Translations under genes and position numbers: made by a program | Notes under the pieces: model-generated | The model's input: the letters and a program-made list of their open reading frames with translations, nothing else | Databases searched by the model: none | What the model was told of the DNA's origin: nothing | NCBI RefSeq assembly: GCF_900108955.1 | Contig: NZ_FNYA01000009.1 | Span: forward strand, 1-64,000 | Origin: Flavobacterium terrigena | GTDB taxonomy: Bacteria > Bacteroidota > Bacteroidia > Flavobacteriales > Flavobacteriaceae | Direction: 5' to 3' | Length of the DNA: 64,000 nt | Part shown: positions 7,345 through 14,579 of the stretch, piece by piece | Numbering within the stretch: position 1 is the first letter of the stretch | Layout of the letters: every line of letters starts with the position of its first letter

Positions 7345-8178
7345 TTATCTATATGTTGAATTTGACCTCAAGACTTTTGTCTTTTTTAATCCTACTGATT
7401 TTATAAAATTTTCCATTTCTGATATTTGCATATTACATTTTGGACCTAAAATTATTTCAGGAATTAAATTTGAATTGAATTTAGTTCCAAATTCGTATTC
7501 GAAATATGATTTGATTCTATTTTCTGAATAACGATATCTAAGTTCTGACAGATTTTCTAATGATTCTTCGTATTTCTCTGTTGGAGTGTGAATTATTCTC
7601 CATTCTTTTTCTTCCCTAAAGTTTGAATTTTTAAATACTAAAGCATTACTCACTAAAGATAAACCCAAATGAATTGAAGAAAACATTTTCTCAAACTTTT
7701 CAGAAGATTCAGCCATTTTTTTTACTTCATCACATAAATCGTTTACAATTTTTTTTTGAGAATAATTGTTATAATCAACTTTGGCTAACCCAAAAGTGTG
7801 TTGCGCATAAACATTTGGAGATGGGATTCTATTCTCAAATTCTAAGCACTTCGTATTGAATCCAATTGATACACCTTGCCCATCTTGAGAATATGCTCTC
7901 CACTGACTTAACAAATCTTTGTTAGCAGAAAGGCAAAATATAAAAGGTGGATTTTTATTCCATTTGTATGTATCTAATCCTTCTTTGAGTAGCTTTTTTT
8001 CCTTTTCACTTTTAAAACTATTTTTAAGAGTTTCAAAATGCCTTTCAATCCAAATATTTTCGTTTGAATCATTCATTTGGTCACTATTCGAAAGCCAAAT
8101 TGATTTTGATTTTGTAATATTGAAAAAACTTTCAATTGAACAGTAATGATATAATCTAGATGATATTCTTTTTTTCAA
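7345..8178 (-). CDS. DUF2971 family protein
   Basis: A 277-residue cytosolic protein with the DUF2971 hallmarks: RLYHYCSIESF at the N-terminus, IWLSNSDQMNDSNE, FIFCLSANKDLLSQWRAYSQDGQGVSIGF in the middle, and REEKEWRI near residue 195. DUF2971 proteins are common in accessory regions, and some are suspected to take part in defence or toxin-like systems. No activity is established to my knowledge. The only start in frame is TTG at 8178, because a TAA lies two codons upstream. It is flanked by the promoter-hairpin module at its 5' side and the palindromic repeat at its 3' side. A second DUF2971 gene lies at 28027-28728. Confidence 0.85.
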   Translation of the reverse strand: MKKRISSRLYHYCSIESFFNITKSKSIWLSNSDQMNDSNENIWIERHFETLKNSFKSEKEKKLLKEGLDTYKWNKNPPFIFCLSANKDLLSQWRAYSQDGQGVSIGFNTKCLEFENRIPSPNVYAQHTFGLAKVDYNNYSQKKIVNDLCDEVKKMAESSEKFEKMFSSIHLGLSLVSNALVFKNSNFREEKEWRIIHTPTEKYEESLENLSELRYRYSENRIKSYFEYEFGTKFNSNLIPEIILGPKCNMQISEMENFIKSVGLKKTKVLRSNSTYR

Positions 8179-8200
8179 TTTTTACGTGTTTTTAAATTGC

Positions 8201-8258
8201 ATACAACTTGTATATACCCGCTACTTTGTAGCGCTTATCAAATATATAATTATTTTTT
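8201..8258 (-). promoter_or_regulatory. Promoter-hairpin module C1 upstream of the DUF2971 gene
   Basis: On the minus strand a TATATTTG -7 box (plus 8239-8246) is followed by the hairpin CGCTA-CAAAG-TAGCG, which would sit at the extreme 5' end of the mRNA. The perfect palindrome ATACAA-G-TTGTAT (8201-8213) comes next. The segment 8205-8258 is about 81% identical to 8881-8934, which has the same position relative to the next gene. The hairpin loop varies while its stem is kept. Confidence 0.7.
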
Positions 8259-8469
8259 CGCAAACTTGTTATTGGATTTTATTTGTTTTAGCTTTTATAG
8301 ATTTATTTCATAAAATTATATTGAGAATGCGTGGTAACGTGTTTTGTGTGAGATGCTTTCAGCATGACAAACTATGGGGGTAATTTTTGTTTTATGTTTA
8401 TTTATTGCTCAAAGTCGGGAGACTTTGTGTAGCGTACAAAAAAGCTGTTAGCGAAGTAGTTTTATTTAC
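8259..8469. other. Non-coding stretch with a small perfect hairpin
   Basis: No gene is visible. CAAAGTC-GGGA-GACTTTG at 8410-8427 is a perfect seven-base-pair hairpin with a GGGA loop. GATGCTTTCAGCATGACAAAC near 8351-8371 resembles the end of the TGTCAT...ATGACA palindromes seen elsewhere in this window. The words around 8437-8460 look like further repeat remnants. Confidence 0.4.
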
Positions 8470-8844
8470 TCATTCTGGATCAACCATCATCCATGGTAAT
8501 ATTTCATCACAAGGGAAATTTTCGCCCCAATTAATTTCGATATTCATTTTTGAAATATCATTTTTGTGAATTTCAGAAAGATTAGAACATTCTTCAGTTG
8601 TCCAATATATTTCAACAGGAATAGAGAAAGAACCAGGAGTTATAAAATCTATTTTCGCAAACATTTTATTATCAACTTGTTTAATTTCAGAATCTTGCAT
8701 TCCAATAATGATTTGAAAGTCAAGTTCTTCAAAATTTTTGAATCCAGTTCCAATACTTCCTTTTTCAAATAATTGTTTACTCAATTCTTTTTGAAATGTT
8801 TGATGAAATTCATCATTTAAAAATAACGCCCAATCGAATGCCAT
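8470..8844 (-). CDS. Small protein of unknown function
   Basis: A 124-residue acidic cytosolic protein from the ATG at 8844. An in-frame extension to 8910 is rejected because it overlaps the promoter-hairpin module. The sequence begins MAFDWALFLNDEFHQTFQ and ends in the tryptophan- and methionine-rich LPWMMVDPE. No signal peptide, membrane helix or recognised motif is present. Its size, acidity and lone position between repeats recall immunity-like or accessory proteins, but this is only an impression. It is preceded by module C2 and is co-oriented with all neighbours. Confidence 0.6.
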   Translation of the reverse strand: MAFDWALFLNDEFHQTFQKELSKQLFEKGSIGTGFKNFEELDFQIIIGMQDSEIKQVDNKMFAKIDFITPGSFSIPVEIYWTTEECSNLSEIHKNDISKMNIEINWGENFPCDEILPWMMVDPE

Positions 8845-8880
8845 ATATTTTACGTTCTTTTTTTCTTTACTATTACTGCT

Positions 8881-8934
8881 AACTTGTATATACTCGCTAT
8901 AGAGTAGCACTTTTCAAATGTATACTTGTTTTTT
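8881..8934 (-). promoter_or_regulatory. Promoter-hairpin module C2 upstream of the 8470-8844 gene
   Basis: On the minus strand a TACATTTG box (plus 8915-8922) precedes a GCTA...TAGC hairpin. The shared sequence GTATATACAAGTT then leads to the gene. It is the second copy of the module at 8205-8258. Its outer edge touches the stop codon of the next gene at 8935. Confidence 0.65.
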
Positions 8935-9384
8935 TTATTTAAAGGTTATAAAATTCTTTTCAAACAAGGTTAATTCGTCATTATTTTTAGGTTCTTTTTG
9001 AAAGCCTAAATTTAATAATAACGCTATTTCGTTTACTTTTCCAAATCCAATAATTCTTGAACTTCCATTTTTCATATTATATACAAAACCTTCAAATGGT
9101 TGATTTTGAGAAAAGAATGTTATTGATTTTTTACTTTTATAATCAAACTGTCCTTCAATTTGTTTAAAAATTTGCTCGTTGATTTTTTGTTTGACCATTT
9201 CTTCATTAAAAAATAACCATTGAGCTGAAAATCCGTTGCAATCAAGTATTTCATATTCAGATTTTGCAGTACAGTTTTTTGGAACTTCAATTAAAGTTTC
9301 GGCATACTGTAATTTCTCTATCTTTTGTTGGGCAAATAGCTGAATACTTGAATAAAGTAAAATAGTTAAGAAAATTGATTTCAT
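8935..9384 (-). CDS. Exported protein of unknown function
   Basis: A 149-residue product with a clear signal peptide (MKSIFLTILLYSSIQLFAQQ) predicted to be cleaved after FAQ, so it is periplasmic or surface-exposed. The mature part is mixed alpha/beta with two cysteines (C44 of the ORF region and the DCNG cysteine). No known motif was recognised. The ATG at 9384 is chosen because it places the basic residue and hydrophobic core at the very N-terminus. It starts seven bases after the stop of the M23 peptidase gene, so the two are almost certainly one operon and may act together at the cell envelope. Confidence 0.65.
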   Translation of the reverse strand: MKSIFLTILLYSSIQLFAQQKIEKLQYAETLIEVPKNCTAKSEYEILDCNGFSAQWLFFNEEMVKQKINEQIFKQIEGQFDYKSKKSITFFSQNQPFEGFVYNMKNGSSRIIGFGKVNEIALLLNLGFQKEPKNNDELTLFEKNFITFK

Positions 9385-9391
9385 ACGGTTT

Positions 9392-10489
9392 TTATTTTGT
9401 TTCAATTATGTTACCTGTTTCCACTAATCCAGGTGTTAATTTTCTTTTTAATTTTCCTTCTAATAAAAGTACATTATCAAAATAGGATGGAAGCCCTTCA
9501 GCGATATTAGAAATAGAATTTCTCACTTCAAAATGTAAATGTGGGAAAAATGAACTTCCTGAAACTCCTATTTGAGCTATTTCTTGATTCGTTTTCACCA
9601 CATCACCAACTTTTACTTTTAAACTATTTTCTTTAAGATGTCCGTAAATACTAATTGATTTGTCGTCATGTTCAATTGCAATACAATTTCCATACAATTC
9701 TAATTGGTTGTCTTTTAACTTCATGACATCAAATTGTTTGTCGTCTTTATGATTGTTTGAAGCATAAATTACCTTTCCATTAGCAACTGCATATATTTGA
9801 CTTCCAAAACTGTAATAATCTTCATTGGTTTCTCCTTTATTTTTGAATTGTTTATTTTCATCATCTAAAATAACAAAATCATAGGCATAACGCATAAAAT
9901 TAGTGCTTATACCAAAGTTTTTTATTGGAGTAAAAGTATAATCAAATCTTCTGTGGTGCGAATTATGATCGTGTGCATCATAAACGAGTGTTCTACCTTT
10001 TAAAGGAAAAGCTAATTTGTTTTTTTGAGTATATTTTTCAGGATAAATAGTTGATTTGTAAACAAATTCTTTGTCCGCATTATTTAAAAAAGTCCATTCA
10101 TATTGTAGGCTTTTTATTGGAGTTGTAATTTCAAATTCAGAAAACGGATTAAATATAAGGTGCGTTTCTTCGCCATTCCAAATTCTTTTTGATAATGTCT
10201 TAATGCTCGGTGCAGTTCCATTATTGTCAAGAAAACGAGTTTGTAATAAGTTATTATCTGCGTCAAATACTGAAACACTCAATTTGTATAGGTATAACGT
10301 ATCTTTTGATGTATGAGTCACCAAAAAATCAAAGTTTATGATTTGTTTATGGCTTCCTTGTTCAATAAAAATAGTTGCTGGTTTGGGTTCAATTTGAATG
10401 TTTTTTTGCCCGAATACATTAAAAGAGGACAGTAAGGAAAAGAAAAGAATTGAAAAAATGTTCGATTTGATGTGATTGATTGATTTCAT
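9392..10489 (-). CDS. M23 family metallopeptidase (LytM-like), secreted
   Basis: A 365-residue protein with an N-terminal signal sequence ending near FNVFGQ, an immunoglobulin-like N-terminal half, and a C-terminal LytM domain. The zinc ligands are visible as HHRRFD (H-X3-D) and PHLHFEV (HxH). They are joined by IYGHLKENSLKVKVGDVVKT and IGVSGSS, the usual lysostaphin-type core. Such enzymes cut peptidoglycan cross-bridges or, when divergent, act as scaffolds for wall hydrolases; all key residues are present here. It is the first gene of a two-gene operon with the small exported protein. A second, unrelated M23 gene lies at 23012-24688. Confidence 0.85.
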   Translation of the reverse strand: MKSINHIKSNIFSILFFSLLSSFNVFGQKNIQIEPKPATIFIEQGSHKQIINFDFLVTHTSKDTLYLYKLSVSVFDADNNLLQTRFLDNNGTAPSIKTLSKRIWNGEETHLIFNPFSEFEITTPIKSLQYEWTFLNNADKEFVYKSTIYPEKYTQKNKLAFPLKGRTLVYDAHDHNSHHRRFDYTFTPIKNFGISTNFMRYAYDFVILDDENKQFKNKGETNEDYYSFGSQIYAVANGKVIYASNNHKDDKQFDVMKLKDNQLELYGNCIAIEHDDKSISIYGHLKENSLKVKVGDVVKTNQEIAQIGVSGSSFFPHLHFEVRNSISNIAEGLPSYFDNVLLLEGKLKRKLTPGLVETGNIIETK

Positions 10490-10604
10490 GTGATTGATTT
10501 TTTCCGCTACGCTCCAAATAATTCGGCTACGCCTCGGGTGATTGATTGATGATGATGATTACAGATTTGTTGCCAAAAAGGATTTTTTGTTACATAGTAT
10601 TATA

Positions 10605-10642
10605 AAAAAATCCAAATCTCAGTTACGAAATTTGGATTTTTT
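10605..10642 (-). terminator. Bidirectional terminator after the ArsR/AHSA1 operon
   Basis: AAAAAATCCAAAT (10605-10617) pairs perfectly with ATTTGGATTTTTT (10630-10642). It sits 28 bases beyond the stop of the AHSA1 gene and has an A-run and a T-run on opposite sides. The 180-base gap it lies in also holds GATT-rich simple sequence and no gene. Confidence 0.8.
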
Positions 10643-10670
10643 AGATTTAAATGAATGTTTTAAAGCAAAA

Positions 10671-11171
10671 TTATTTTTTTGATAAAGTTGCTAATAAGTT
10701 TTCTAAGTTATCAATTGACATGGTGAATCCTTCTTTGAAGCCCATTTCTATCATTTTTTCCAGACGTTCAAGTGATTCATTATAAATGGTAATTGCTACT
10801 TTTGTGATACCATTTTGCTCACTGAAAGTATAATCCCAATCTGAACCTGGCAATTCTGGATTTTCATTTTCATCGGCAAAAGTGTTGAACATTTTGAAAT
10901 TGGTTTTCGGAGTAATGGATTTATATTTTTGGATTGCCCAACGTTCAAATCCTTCTGGACTTACCATCGCATAAAATCGTTTTCCACCCACTTCAAAATT
11001 CATGTATTTTGTTTTAGAACTCCATGGTTTTGGCGCAACCCATTGGTCTAATAGTTCTGGTTTTGTAAATGCATCCCAAACTAATGGAAGCTCAGCATCA
11101 AATTCTCGGTTTATGATTACCGTTTTTGTTTCTTTGTCAACGGCAAAATCAAATAATAAGTTGTTGTTCAT
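10671..11171 (-). CDS. SRPBCC/AHSA1-domain protein
   Basis: A 166-residue protein of the START/Bet v1-like AHSA1 family. The signature runs [25 protein letters not shown], then [22 protein letters not shown], with a C-terminal [18 protein letters not shown] helix. The fold forms a hydrophobic ligand pocket; no enzymatic reaction is known for this branch. It starts five bases after the ArsR gene, and an ArsR regulator followed by an AHSA1 protein is a widespread pair. The pair probably responds to a small hydrophobic signal, but the ligand cannot be told from sequence. Confidence 0.88.
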   Translation of the reverse strand: MNNNLLFDFAVDKETKTVIINREFDAELPLVWDAFTKPELLDQWVAPKPWSSKTKYMNFEVGGKRFYAMVSPEGFERWAIQKYKSITPKTNFKMFNTFADENENPELPGSDWDYTFSEQNGITKVAITIYNESLERLEKMIEMGFKEGFTMSIDNLENLLATLSKK

Positions 11172-11176
11172 TTTTT

Positions 11177-11488
11177 CTATTTTTTAAGTGTTGATAATAC
11201 TTTGTCGAGTTGATTAAATTGAATTTCCCAAATTTTTCTGAATTGGTTAATCCATACATCAATCTCTTTCATTTTTTCAATTTCTAATGAATAATAAATT
11301 TCTCTTCCTTGTTGTTCTTGCTTTACTAATTCACACTCGGTTAAAATTTTAAGATGTTTTGAAACCGCTTGTCGAGTTGTGTTGAAGTTTTCCGCAATAG
11401 CATTTGGCGTCATCGCTTGCAGGGCAATTAAAGCGAGAATGGAACGTCTTGTTGGGTCGGCAATTGCCTGAAATATGTCTCTTCTCAT
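11177..11488 (-). CDS. ArsR-family winged-helix repressor
   Basis: A 103-residue regulator from ATG 11488. [18 protein letters not shown] is the standard ArsR N-terminus, [14 protein letters not shown] (about 37-50) is the recognition helix, and [10 protein letters not shown] is the beta wing. No metal-binding cysteine pair (ELCVCDL type) is present, so it belongs to the non-metal branch usually coupled to AHSA1 proteins. An upstream in-frame extension to 11554 is rejected since it would run through the promoter and operator. It leads the two-gene operon with the AHSA1 gene and probably represses it through the dyad at 11508-11551. Confidence 0.92.
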   Translation of the reverse strand: MRRDIFQAIADPTRRSILALIALQAMTPNAIAENFNTTRQAVSKHLKILTECELVKQEQQGREIYYSLEIEKMKEIDVWINQFRKIWEIQFNQLDKVLSTLKK

Positions 11489-11507
11489 TTTGTTTATAAT
11501 TAAGTTA

Positions 11508-11551
11508 CGAAACCAATCAGTTGCAAATATACGTGCAACTTTTCGGTTTCG
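11508..11551 (-). promoter_or_regulatory. Dyad operator overlapping the arsR promoter
   Basis: Two nested inverted repeats share one centre: CGAAACC (11508-11514) with GGTTTCG (11545-11551), and GTTGCA (11520-11525) with TGCAAC (11534-11539). Both gaps between the pairs are exactly five bases. A TATATTTG -7 box on the minus strand occupies 11524-11531, inside the inner dyad. An upstream TTG lies 20 bases before it. This is the expected design for an autorepressed ArsR operon. Confidence 0.8.
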
Positions 11552-11576
11552 CAATTTTTTTGATGATTATTTTGTT

Positions 11577-12086
11577 TTAAATGATGTTTTTTTCTAAAAC
11601 CATGAATTCTAGTGGTTCTGAGTGTAAAACCACATCGTCCAAGTTAGCAGGGAAGGGTTCGCGTTTTCCAGTATCTGTATAACCGTTGCGTTTGTACCAT
11701 GCAATAAGTTCTTCACGTATTGTAATTACGGTCATTACGATTTTTGGTAAACCTGAAGAATGAGCAAAATCCTCGGCAGCTTGTAATAATTTTTTACCTA
11801 AACCAGCATTTTGTAAATCGGGAGAAATGGTTAACATGCCTAAATACAATTCCGATTTTTTATTGGTTAATAAAACTGTTCCGATAATTTTGTTGTTTTC
11901 TTGATAGATTAGAAACGTATTATTGCTGTCTTGAAGTATTTCGGTAAGTTCCGTTTCTGTAATTCGAGTTCCTTCTAAAATATTGGCTTCAGTTGTCCAA
12001 CCTTTTTTTGAAGTTTCTCCGCGATAGGCCGAATTTACGAGGTTGGTAATTTCGGTTATGTTTTCTAAAGTAGCTTTTGTAATCAT
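11577..12086 (-). CDS. GNAT-family N-acetyltransferase
   Basis: A 169-residue acetyl-CoA-dependent transferase from ATG 12086. Motif A is visible in ELYLGMLTISPDLQNAGLGKKLL, with the Q-x-x-G-x-G pyrophosphate loop. The C-terminal IAWYKRNGYTDTG is the usual motif B end. The substrate is unknown. The ATG overlaps the stop of the upstream SET gene by one base (TAATG), so translation is coupled to it. An extension to 12128 is rejected because it would overlap that gene in another frame. Confidence 0.85.
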   Translation of the reverse strand: MITKATLENITEITNLVNSAYRGETSKKGWTTEANILEGTRITETELTEILQDSNNTFLIYQENNKIIGTVLLTNKKSELYLGMLTISPDLQNAGLGKKLLQAAEDFAHSSGLPKIVMTVITIREELIAWYKRNGYTDTGKREPFPANLDDVVLHSEPLEFMVLEKNII

Positions 12087-12529
12087 TATTTTCCGTGTTT
12101 TTTCCAATACGATTTTCCGTAACTGCAAAAGATTTCTTCACTCGCTTTGATGTTTTTTAGCGCGATTAAACACACGTTATCTTCATCATCTAAAGCAATT
12201 TTGGCATTGTTTTTAAATTCGGAAACACTGAAACCAGAAGCATCATTGGCATATTTTGCAAAACATTCTACGAAATTCGAATCTAAAATAGTTCCGTCAA
12301 GTAAATTAATGAAATATTGATCGTGACCTAATTTGGCGATAGTTTCTGCTTCTAAATCGGATAGGATTTTTCCTTTGAATAAGGTAATCACTTCGTCTTT
12401 ATAGATTTTTATAGCCGTAAACAACCCTTTTCCAGAATTTGGAATTTGAGATTGTTGAATGTATAAATAGTCTTCTTCTAAAGCGTTGATGTTGTTATCC
12501 AAAATAGTTTTGTTTAACATATAAGTCAT
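12086..12529 (-). CDS. SET-domain protein (putative lysine methyltransferase)
   Basis: A 147-residue single-domain SET protein. The N-terminal SGKGLFTAIKIYKDEVITLFKG matches the first SET motif. CFAKYANDASG stands where the catalytic NHxxxPN motif usually lies, and ASEEIFCSYGKSYW is the C-terminal E-x-I-x-x-x-Y-G-x-x-Y-W motif. SET enzymes transfer methyl from S-adenosylmethionine to lysines; the bacterial targets are largely unknown. Two ATG codons (12529 and 12520) are possible starts. It is translationally coupled to the GNAT gene, suggesting related protein-modification roles, though that is inference. Confidence 0.75.
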   Translation of the reverse strand: MTYMLNKTILDNNINALEEDYLYIQQSQIPNSGKGLFTAIKIYKDEVITLFKGKILSDLEAETIAKLGHDQYFINLLDGTILDSNFVECFAKYANDASGFSVSEFKNNAKIALDDEDNVCLIALKNIKASEEIFCSYGKSYWKKHGK

Positions 12530-12574
12530 ATAAGTAATTTTAAAGAAAGCTTATAAAACTTATATGTTTTAGTA

Positions 12575-12892
12575 TTATTTAAACATATCCATTCCTGGAA
12601 TACTTGGCATTCCTGATTGCGCTACGGCAGCCATTTCAGCTTCGTTTACGTTTGTAGCTTTTGTAATGGCTTTGTTTAAAACCGTAACCAAATAGTCTTC
12701 TAACATTTCTTTATCTTGTAACAATTCATCAGCAATTTTGAAGTTTTTAATTTCTCTGTTTGCTGTAAGTGTTACTTGTAATAAACCGTCGTTACTTTGT
12801 TCATCCACTAAAACGCTGTTTAATCTGTTTTTAGTTTCTTCCATTTTTTGTTGGGTTTCTTTTAGTTTACCCATCATTCCCATTAAGTCCAT
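12575..12892 (-). CDS. YbaB/EbfC nucleoid-associated protein
   Basis: A 105-residue protein of the YbaB/EbfC family, small dimeric DNA-binding proteins that coat the nucleoid. Family features are the methionine-rich N-terminus [17 protein letters not shown] and the central [17 protein letters not shown] strand pair. The C-terminal helix ([19 protein letters not shown]) is followed by a Gly/Pro/Met tail. Length is normal. It is the last gene of a minus-strand run with two acetyltransferase-like genes. In many bacteria this gene is linked to recR or dnaX, neither of which is nearby. Confidence 0.9.
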   Translation of the reverse strand: MDLMGMMGKLKETQQKMEETKNRLNSVLVDEQSNDGLLQVTLTANREIKNFKIADELLQDKEMLEDYLVTVLNKAITKATNVNEAEMAAVAQSGMPSIPGMDMFK

Positions 12893-12905
12893 TTTGTTTG
12901 TGTTT

Positions 12906-13457
12906 TTAAATTTTATTATTTTCTAGTTTCCATTTTACAGAGTTGATACGATAAATATTTACCAACATATCTTTAAATGTAATTGTTTTATCAATTGTCA
13001 TCCCGTTATTTTCGGCTACTTTTTCAGAATTACTATTTTTAGTATTAATTATTGAAATTAGACTTTTTGAAAAATCATTTTCAAAGGCAAAATCTTTACA
13101 TTTTTTAGTAGCTTCTGATGCGTATCCTTTTTGTCTATATTTTGGCAAAATCGAATAAGCGATTTCTATTTCTTGTTTTTCTTCAATTTCTCTAACTATA
13201 AGTCCACTTTGACCAACTATTTCATTTGTAGTTTTATCTATTATGATATTTGCACCACCTAGATTATTTTCATATCTATCAAAAGTAATATCAAACCAAA
13301 ATTGACATCTTTCTTCAGGAGTTTTGATTTTGTCTACACCTAAAAATTCACAAATTTCAATATCTTCAAATAATTCAATCCAGATATCAAAATCTTCAAT
13401 GTTTAGTAATCTGAATTTTAATCTTTCTGTTTCTTGACCTTCAAGTGTATATTTCAT
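12906..13457 (-). CDS. RimJ/RimL-type GNAT acetyltransferase
   Basis: A 183-residue acetyltransferase of the RimJ/RimL branch. [18 protein letters not shown] begins the fold, [21 protein letters not shown] carries the acetyl-CoA loop (R-Q-K-G-Y-A), and [16 protein letters not shown] is the typical C-terminal helix. RimL-type enzymes acetylate protein N-termini or small amines; the substrate here is unknown. The ATG at 13457 directly follows the stop of the preceding gene with no gap, so the two are co-translated. Confidence 0.88.
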   Translation of the reverse strand: MKYTLEGQETERLKFRLLNIEDFDIWIELFEDIEICEFLGVDKIKTPEERCQFWFDITFDRYENNLGGANIIIDKTTNEIVGQSGLIVREIEEKQEIEIAYSILPKYRQKGYASEATKKCKDFAFENDFSKSLISIINTKNSNSEKVAENNGMTIDKTITFKDMLVNIYRINSVKWKLENNKI

Positions 13458-14579
13458 TTATTTCAACTCCTTAATAAACGTACAACGTTTCTTGTGATAT
13501 ACAGGATCAAAATGTTTCCATAAATTATGAACTGCGTGATTGTCTTCTAATTCTGGTGTTCGCATGCAAGTTTCAATACCTAATTCTGTAAATGTTTTGT
13601 GGTTTTCGTTAAAAATAATTGAAGTTACACCTTTACTTTGGTATTCAGGTAACACGCCAATTAAATAAAACACTGCGGTTTTACTTTTCTTTCGTGCTTG
13701 TAATAAGTGATAAAATCCAAATGGAAATAATTTCCCTTTGGCTTTTTGTAAAGCTTCAGCAAAATCGGGCATAACGATACTAAAAGCAACCATTTTATCA
13801 TCTTTATCCATAATGAATTTTATAAATTCGGGATTGATAAACGAAATGTATTTCTTCTTAAAATATTCAATTTGTATGTCGTTAATTGGTACAAATGATT
13901 GTAAAGTTGCATAACTAGAATTAAACAAATCGAACATTTTGTCTACATAAGGCATAATGTCTTTTGTTTTTGTAAAATTCAAATGTGTTAATTCGTATCT
14001 TTTTTCAATCATATCTGCTATACGTTGAAAATTGGTCGGATCAATGTTTGAAAAGGGGAATTTACTTTCTAAATATACTTTTTCTTTGGCATAGCCTAAT
14101 TGTTCAAAATGTGTCGCGTAATAAGGAAAGTTGTACCAAGTAATCATCAAACCTCTTTCGTCGAAACCTTCAATTAAACAACCTACTTTGTCTAGGTTTG
14201 AAAATCCCATCGGACCTTCAATGTTTTCTAAATTATGTGCCGCACCAAAAGCGGTAACTTTTTCTAAAAGTGCTTTGGTCACTTCAATATCGTCAATGAC
14301 ATCGAACCAGCCGAAACGTACTTTCTTTTTTCCTAAAATATTGACTTCGTCCCAATTGATAATCGCCACAACACGGCCTACAATTTTATTGTTTTTATAG
14401 GCTAAATAAAAATGTGTATCAGCGGTTTGAAATACTGGATTTTTAGTTTTGTCAAAGGTTTCTAATTCTTCCTGAATTAATGGTGGAACCCAGTTTTTAT
14501 TATCTTTATATAGTTCGAAAGGGAATTTTACAAATTCCTTCATTTCTTTTTTAGAGAAAACTTCTTTTATTTCTATCAT
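13458..14579 (-). CDS. Large GNAT-like acyltransferase domain protein
   Basis: A 373-residue protein with a GNAT-like C-terminal third (FYLIGVLPEYQSKGVTSIIFNE, then CMRTPELEDNHAVHNLWKHFD). The N-terminal region, with FYLAYKNNKIVGRVVAIIN and EGPMGFSNLDKVGCLIEGFD, also reads as a degenerate acetyltransferase fold. Homologues in Flavobacteria are sometimes labelled GTP cyclohydrolase, which the sequence does not support. The substrate is unknown. Its ATG overlaps the stop of the outer-membrane protein gene (TAATG), and its stop abuts the next start. The three genes form one tight operon. Confidence 0.75.
   Translation of the reverse strand: MIEIKEVFSKKEMKEFVKFPFELYKDNKNWVPPLIQEELETFDKTKNPVFQTADTHFYLAYKNNKIVGRVVAIINWDEVNILGKKKVRFGWFDVIDDIEVTKALLEKVTAFGAAHNLENIEGPMGFSNLDKVGCLIEGFDERGLMITWYNFPYYATHFEQLGYAKEKVYLESKFPFSNIDPTNFQRIADMIEKRYELTHLNFTKTKDIMPYVDKMFDLFNSSYATLQSFVPINDIQIEYFKKKYISFINPEFIKFIMDKDDKMVAFSIVMPDFAEALQKAKGKLFPFGFYHLLQARKKSKTAVFYLIGVLPEYQSKGVTSIIFNENHKTFTELGIETCMRTPELEDNHAVHNLWKHFDPVYHKKRCTFIKELK

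Noticed and set aside
13458..14579. GTP cyclohydrolase, a label sometimes given to homologues
   Set aside because: No GTP cyclohydrolase zinc or active-site motif is visible, while the C-terminal third reads as an acetyltransferase fold.
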